The position numbers and the translations under genes are program-made. DNA of 64,000 bases, taken from positions 62,001 through 126,000 of the forward strand of contig MCFE01000185.1 of NCBI GenBank assembly GCA_002104905.1, in the 5' to 3' direction. The notes under the pieces were generated by a model. It ran no database searches. It was not told the origin of the DNA and worked only from the letters and a program-made list of their open reading frames with translations. The DNA comes from Basidiobolus meristosporus CBS 931.73. Lineage: Eukaryota; Basidiobolomycota; Basidiobolomycetes; Basidiobolales; Basidiobolaceae. Numbering within the stretch: the stretch's first letter is position 1; the number at the start of each line of letters is the position of its first letter. Shown piece by piece: positions 58,361 through 64,000 of this stretch.

Positions 58361-59329
58361 GCTGAAGGTTAACTTGTCAAGTACAAACTGTTGAGTCTGA
58401 GCGCAATTCCTCTACAAAAATTTCGAATTTTGCCCTTCCCCACTTCTCAGCAAAATGCACGATCACTCCATGGCCATATACCGAATGCGGATTTCCCAAG
58501 GCGATCAACAATCGGAGCGTAAGTGATTAATTTCCAATTAATCGCATGTGAGATCTGGAGCTGACTGTTGAAACATATGTATCGTCCAATGATCTCATCC
58601 ATTGCTTAATGGTGATTCTCATTAACTAGTATGACCGGCTTTAATGGCGGTGTATTCTATGTTGTGAATATTCAAAGTTGAATATTTGAAAACCAGGTTG
58701 GAAACAACAAAATCTTTGCACTTCCCACGGTATTGATGCGTCACGCTCATTATAGTCAACATTTACCGTACTCCACCCGTACACTTGGGCCTGCAGATTT
58801 TTCGAAGGAGTTTATGCAGTCTTGAGTACACCTTTAGTACGATTAGGTACTAGCAGAGTTCCCGAAAGCTCGGAATCCACCTTAGCAGAAAGCATCCCGT
58901 AGCCAAGCCTGGTAATAATACATCAGACATCGATTCCCTTTTTGCTATTCAACGCAAAGAGATCGAGCGACTAGCTACAAAAGCCCTTTCAAAAACATCC
59001 CTGCTACCCAGTGCTAATATTGGTAATTGGTATAAGGAAAACCCCAACTCAAGAGTTGACTAGATGCTATTGAAAATGGGTGGTTATTTCATAGTAAAAC
59101 GTACACCTTCTGACGCTATGAGAATGAAGCAATAGACTACATCTATCCCGTGGGATGACGACTGTGACTAAATAATGGCGAACTTTCAATGCCAATAAAC
59201 CCCGGAACTTCGGATGTTTCCGGGCTATGGATTAGAGTATTCGTGCTACATCAATGCCAATTTTAAGGCTTAAGTAGGAAGCGCTGCTGGTGCTGAAAAC
59301 ATCTGAGCACTTTCCATTTCCACATCAAC
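58361..59329. other. Intergenic, no gene recognised
   Basis: Upstream region of ATP11 and beyond. No open frame of note. Confidence 0.5.
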
Positions 59330-59577
59330 TATTCAGAGGTAAGTTCGTTCTTGGGTGGCACTCATACTTACCACAATACCTAGCGTTCCAATCACACCAG
59401 GGCTTACCATTAGTGTTGGTAAGGGCGCACTTGAAATCACAGTACTACATCCGCAGGGGTATTCAGGCGCCTACTGGGTCCGAATGTTTCATCACTACAT
59501 GGAGAATCCCACACTGGGGCATGTTCACGCTTTCAAATCCTGTTACAAAGCACCCAGCATTCCAAGAAGACAATGAT
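59300..59577 (+). pseudogene. Unrecognised coding fragment
   Basis: The frame ending at 59576 reads like protein (VPITPGLTISVGKGALEITV, then YSGAYWVRMFHHYMENPTLG and HVHAFKSCYKAPSIP). A short possible intron 59339-59383 (GTAAGT...CCTAG) would join it to TSTIQS upstream, but a stop lies 30 bp before that and no ATG is available. Probably a relic; family unknown. Confidence 0.2.
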
Positions 59578-59992
59578 CGACTCACCGGACTGCTCGGTGG
59601 AATACTGACAACACACCAGTAGCTTACCCCTTCAAATCTACTGATCTCGTTGATGAAGCCTAACTTCGGTGCCGTTCTCGCCGATTAGCCAGAGATTTCT
59701 TTGATTCAATCATGCAGCTATTTCGAGCTATCGGCATTGCTGCCTGAAGATTCGGTTTACGCCATCAAGAGCCCAAGGATTCGGCCCTTGGTAATATAAT
59801 TACTGAATATGAGCCATTTAAATAACACCGAGACCATGTCTTGGTTTAGCGCTTAATCGAACCCCCGTCCGCAATGCACATGGAGATTTCAGGGCTGACT
59901 ATGCGAAAATGTCAGGTAAGTGACTACTTTGATCATCAGCGCCCGTGTTTTGCCGCATCCACGAGTCCTTCGCGTGACACAAATCAACATAC

Positions 59993-60002
59993 ATATATAT
60001 AT
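59993..60002 (+). promoter_or_regulatory. TATA box of the FAD monooxygenase gene
   Basis: TATATATATA about 46-55 bp before the ATG at 60048. It favours that ATG over the in-frame open region further upstream, which would have to span the TATA box. Confidence 0.5.
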
Positions 60003-60047
60003 CCCGGGGAATTCTATCGAGCCCCTCAAGTAACCCTCCAGCAAATC

Positions 60048-61857
60048 ATGAACCATTCCAATACAGAAATCTTAATCGTCGGCGGCGGCCCAGTTGGCTT
60101 ATCCTGTGCGATCTCTTTTGCTAAAGCAGGATTTGGCGTCAGAATTATTGGTAATACTCCCGATCAATCTCTTTTGCTTGTTCATCGTACTTATGACTGG
60201 GCTAAATTCTAGAGAAGCATCCCGAGCGCTCGAAGGAATCAAGGGCCTTAGGAATCCATGCCCGAACAATGGAGATCTTCCATAACCTGGATGTTGCCGG
60301 CGTGTTTCTCCAGAACGCTTTCGCAGTCGATGGATTCAATGTTTACAACCGAGGGGTTTGCATCTCGCACTTTACCCTGGGCCATCTGGATACTCAGTTT
60401 GCCTCGGTTTATAGCATTCCCCAGGCGAAAACTGAGATGTTTCTACACGAGCATCTGACCAAGACTTTCGGAGTAACCATCGAGCGAAACACCGAGTTGT
60501 TAGCCTTCGAAAACCTCGAAGACAAGGTTGTGGCTAGAGTCAAGAAGTCAATCGACGGAAATGAAAGCGAAGAGATCATTGAAGCCAAGTATTTGATTGG
60601 GTGTGACGGCGCCCACAGCTCTGTGAGAAAGAAGCTTGGCCTACAATTTGAAGGCATCTCCATGCAGAACAAATGGCATTTTATGGATGCTGTGATAGAG
60701 ACCGACCTCCCATCTTGCAATGGCATGAAGTACATATCCGATAAATTCTATTCCCTGCTGTTCTGTTTTAACCACAAACTCTTAGTACTTTCTTGGAAGA
60801 CAAAGGTGCCCTACTCCTAATCCCCATGGGTGACGACGTCTACCGTATCTTGCTAGACACCGGCTCGGATGATATGCTTGCCGAGTTTAGCGAAGAGGCA
60901 TACATAAGAAGGGCCAAGAGTCTGGTGTCCCCCTACAGGCTAGATATAAAGAGTGTGCAGTGGTTCACCACCTTCCAGGTGAATGAACGGAAGGTCAAGG
61001 AGTTCAGTAAAGGAAGGGTCTTCATTTGTGGGGATGCTGCCCACATCCATAGCCCTGCCGGAGGTCAGGGGATGAACACTGGAATCCAAGATGCGTACAA
61101 TCTGGCTTGGAAGCTCTCAATGGTTGAAAACCACAAGGGAAACAGAAATAGTCTGGTTTCTAGCTACACAATGGAGAGAGAGCCCATCGCAGCGAGTGTG
61201 CTTGAAATGAGTGGAGCACTGTTCCGTGCGTTTTCAACCAATAATTCCTTGTTGCTGTACATTCGCAGCCGTATTGTGTCTGCCGTAAACTCCATTCCAT
61301 ATGTTAGGAACATGATGGGTCTAAGGGTTTCTGGACTGGCGATTGAATATCCTCAGGGACCGCTCACTGTGCCGCATACTGGCTGGGTTGCACAGGGACC
61401 CACCAGTGTCAGGGCTGGTCGTCGTGTTCCTGATATTGTTTTCCAAAACTCGACGATAAAAAGGCTCCATGATATCTTTGCTGACTTCAATGGCTTCCGT
61501 ATTGTCTTGTGGTTGCCCTCAGGAAGCGCTGCGAACAGCTCACAATACCTGGAAACGCTTAAAACAAAAGTGACGGGGCTTCACAGTAGATACGATGGCA
61601 ATGGCTCATTCTTGAAGCCTCTTATTATTACTGATGACACCAGCAAGGTTAATACGACCAACATCCCGAGCCTAGATGGTGTCTTTGGTTCCAGCAGTAT
61701 ATTTGCGGTGAGCTTTGATGATGTCCAAGCCAGATTTGGATTTACCCAAAATGAGCCGGTTGCCCTGGCTGTACGTCCTGATGGCTATCTTGGGATCGCC
61801 ATGTACCTCCAAGATATTGGTCATATTGATGACTATTTCCAACGATTCATGAACTAG
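60048..61857 (+). CDS. Class A FAD-dependent aromatic hydroxylase (phenol 2-monooxygenase-like, 563 aa, 3 exons)
   Basis: NAD(P)H/FAD monooxygenase of the PheA/MhpA-like group that hydroxylates phenolic or polyketide-type aromatics. Exons 60048-60150, 60213-60729, 60786-61857; introns of 62 bp (GTAATA...TTCTAG) and 56 bp (GTACAT...TCTTAG). Joins restore VRII-EKHPERSKESRALGIHAR and CNGM-NTFLEDKGALLLIP, and total 1692 nt. FAD dinucleotide motif VGGGPVGLSCA at about 11-21; ESRALGIHARTMEIF; DG motif LIGCDGAHSSVRKKLG near 160-175; GD motif FICGDAAHIHSPAGGQGMNT near 286-306; thioredoxin-like C-terminal domain with RAGRRVPD. No transmembrane segment. AATAAA at 61966-61971. No neighbouring biosynthetic genes are visible, so the substrate is unknown. 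Confidence 0.92.
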
Positions 61858-61971
61858 CCACTGGCAACCACAGTACGAATTCTTTATTTTACCCGAACAA
61901 GATATTTCTCGCATCATATAACGTAGCATACCCAAATTACCACCACTATGCCTGTATCTTCAATCAATAAA

Positions 61972-63394
61972 GTGCTTACCCACTTCGGTTGATGACCAGT
62001 TTTTTCAACATCCCAGAGGCTTTGAAACTCAGTTTGTTGTCAAGTCTCGAGCCCTTGAACAAACCACATGTATTTCCTTTGGACAGTTCATTCCGCTGGC
62101 ACAATACCAGAGAGCCAAGATCTACTTCAGCAACCATTCTCGCCAACATCCAACAGCGACACTCGTAAACAGCTATGTGATATCAAACAGAGCTCGGAGT
62201 CGCACAATAAGATATAGAGCGCCTGCATAGAGTACAACCATATCATAATTTGAACAACTACATTGTTACTAGCAGTCATTGGACAAACGCTGCCTGGGAA
62301 TGTACAGTAGGCATGCTGGATAGACCAAGCGTAGAAAGGAGGGAATTACACCTCGACATGCCACAATACTGACCGCTAAGTTGGTAAGCAGTGAAGCGGC
62401 AGCCTTTCAGATTTTATTGATGTCACTCCTTTTCCAACATGAGGGTTTGTTGAGGCTACCTCATCCCATTACGTCGCCTCATCCAATCAAAAGTATTGGT
62501 TTGACAGGAATTTGACGTGTTTGGTGAGTCGATGTGTATACTAATCCTAATAAATCTGCTGTAACTGAGCCTATATTATGAATTTTTTTCAGCTTTCCAG
62601 ACCAATCGGCTAGAATTAGATGGATGGGACTTGGGGTACAGATCTGTGGTATCTACCCCGTATGTAAATGCAGCAAGTCCCTGATCTGGGGAGATTTCCT
62701 CCACTTGACAACTGGGCAGAGCTTAGCTTCGGCACTTCTGGCCTGGCAAGGGATCCGTGTGCCGGGACGTGCTGCGGCTGGGCAGTGACTCTGGTGGATG
62801 CTGCTCGTTGATACACACATGTCAACGGTGAGAGCTGTGCCGCGCCTGGTGTCCAGAACGCATGGTGCTGGGCCAGCATACATGTAATACTTTGTAGCAG
62901 AATTGTGTTCGAAAGCACCGTGATAATATTAGACAGGAGCACTGTAGCCTATAGCCCGTGTAACCGTGTAACCGTGCGATTTTGTGCGTCATTACGGGGA
63001 ATGAAGAAATACTGTTTGAGCTTAAGCTCGTGTTGTAGATTGCGGATAGGCATGATATTTTGATAGATCCATGAAATTATCGATATGAACGCAAGTGCGA
63101 TATTTTATGAGCCAAGATCTAAGGAAATGGTTTGAATTTGGGCATAGCTTCCACAGATGGGTAAGATGTGATTTTATATTTGCATCGGGGGCTATCCACA
63201 AATTTATTTCCAAAAGTCAGCGTGCAGGGAAATTTGTTGGGCTAGTTTCTATACGTTTTTTGTCTTTCAAAACTCTTACTCACTCTATCCCTTTTTGTAT
63301 ATTGGTTTTCGTTTACTCTTTTCCGCCGTCGTTCCCTTCACCGTTTTAAATACTTGAACCTTGTACATCAACCAGTTGTTTTCGATAAACTTGA
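61972..63394. other. Intergenic, no gene recognised
   Basis: Between the hydroxylase poly(A) signal and the last gene. Only short open stretches without features. Confidence 0.5.
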
Positions 63395-64000
63395 ATGGAT
63401 ACTGATGATCTCACTTCGAGAACCCCTTGGCGGAGACCTGGTTCTTCTCCATACCTAAAAGATGCCAATTTCATCGACCGTCTGGCTGCTTCATTAGACC
63501 GGTACATTTCGTGTTATTTTCTTATGTATGTCTTCCATTGCTGATTCTAATCGGATTTTCCTTCTTGTACTATCTTTGGGCTGTTGTGGTCGTTCTATTG
63601 CTGATCGCGGATTTGGCATTGGATCTTGGTTTGACAGACATCGCGCCTTTAGTGTAATTCTTGTTTGGATGATCATGATCTTGCTTGATTATTGTTTCAA
63701 CATACCCGTTGAATGGTTGCTCTTTTCTTACTTCACCTTTACAATCTTTTTCAACGCTTTCTCCATCAGTATAGCAGTATTCATTGTATTCTTCACTTTA
63801 ATACTCACCACGAGTGCGCTGACTTACCTTCTTGTCTCATACCGAGTCACTAATCTCCTGGCTGCGTCAGTGGTCAATGCTTCCTTGGTTCATGGCTTTC
63901 ACGGTCTAGATGTTGTAGGTTGGATATTGGTCTCAATGCTCTCAGCCGCTCGATATTGGCTACCATGGTTCAATGCGCTTCCACCAGATTTCATGGCACC
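63395..64000 (+). CDS. Unrecognised multi-spanning membrane protein, 5' part (cut by window end)
   Basis: An ATG at 63395 opens a hydrophilic N-terminus (TSRTPWRRPGSSPYLKDANF, then IDRLAASLDRYISCYF). A stop follows unless an intron is removed; GTATGT at 63526 to TTTGACAG at 63637 (112 bp) joins it in frame to RHRAFSVILVWMIMILLDYC and a long open frame reaching the window end. That frame has several membrane segments (FTIFFNAFSISIAVFIVFFT; VGWILVSMLSAARYWLPW) and a hydrophilic stretch SYRVTNLLAA. The proposed intron is longer than others here, so the first exon is uncertain. No family recognised. Confidence 0.45.

Overview
This window looks like nuclear DNA from a fungus. Its genes carry short GT-AG introns (56-71 bp) and include an ENA-type sodium/potassium P-type ATPase and a PCL/PHO80-type cyclin. 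They also include a phosphorylase b kinase regulatory subunit, a family I associate with animals and early-diverging (zygomycete-grade) fungi rather than Ascomycota or Basidiomycota. An Entomophthoromycotina/Basidiobolus-like genome would fit, but I cannot prove it without a search.

The window has two kinds of DNA. Roughly 1-26.2 kb and 29.9-38.5 kb are AT-rich, almost without CpG, and made of broken, nested mobile elements: at least five partial copies of a Plavaka-like (KDZ/CACTA-type) DNA transposon, two Ty1/copia elements, one Ty3/gypsy element, three LTR families (A 369 bp, B about 570 bp, C 350-440 bp), a PIF/Harbinger transposase with matching fold-back (palindromic) elements, and several minisatellites. 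No transposon protein here is intact. The lack of CpG, and a pair of repeat copies in which CpG has become TpG/CpA, points to cytosine methylation followed by deamination.

Inside that repeat sea, 26.2-29.9 kb is a small CpG-rich island. It holds two TATA-driven small cysteine-rich secreted proteins (73 aa with 8 Cys; 98 aa with 6 Cys), a tandem duplication of about 1.45 kb, and several decayed gene pieces.

From about 38.55 kb to the end the DNA is ordinary CpG-containing gene space. Going right: a PCL/PHO80-like cyclin (-), an acidic Ser/Thr-rich secreted protein (-), a broken DUF1647-like glycosyltransferase (-), the phosphorylase kinase alpha/beta-type regulatory subunit (-, three exons, 1381 aa), the ENA-type ATPase (-, three exons, 1003 aa), the mitochondrial F1-ATPase assembly factor ATP11 (-, four exons, 307 aa), a class A FAD-dependent aromatic hydroxylase (+, three exons, 563 aa) and the start of an unrecognised multi-spanning membrane protein (+) cut by the window edge. 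Apart from three housekeeping/energy genes sharing a strand (glycogen control, ion export, ATP synthase assembly) I see no operon-like or biosynthetic-cluster logic. I recognised no tRNA, rRNA or CRISPR array.
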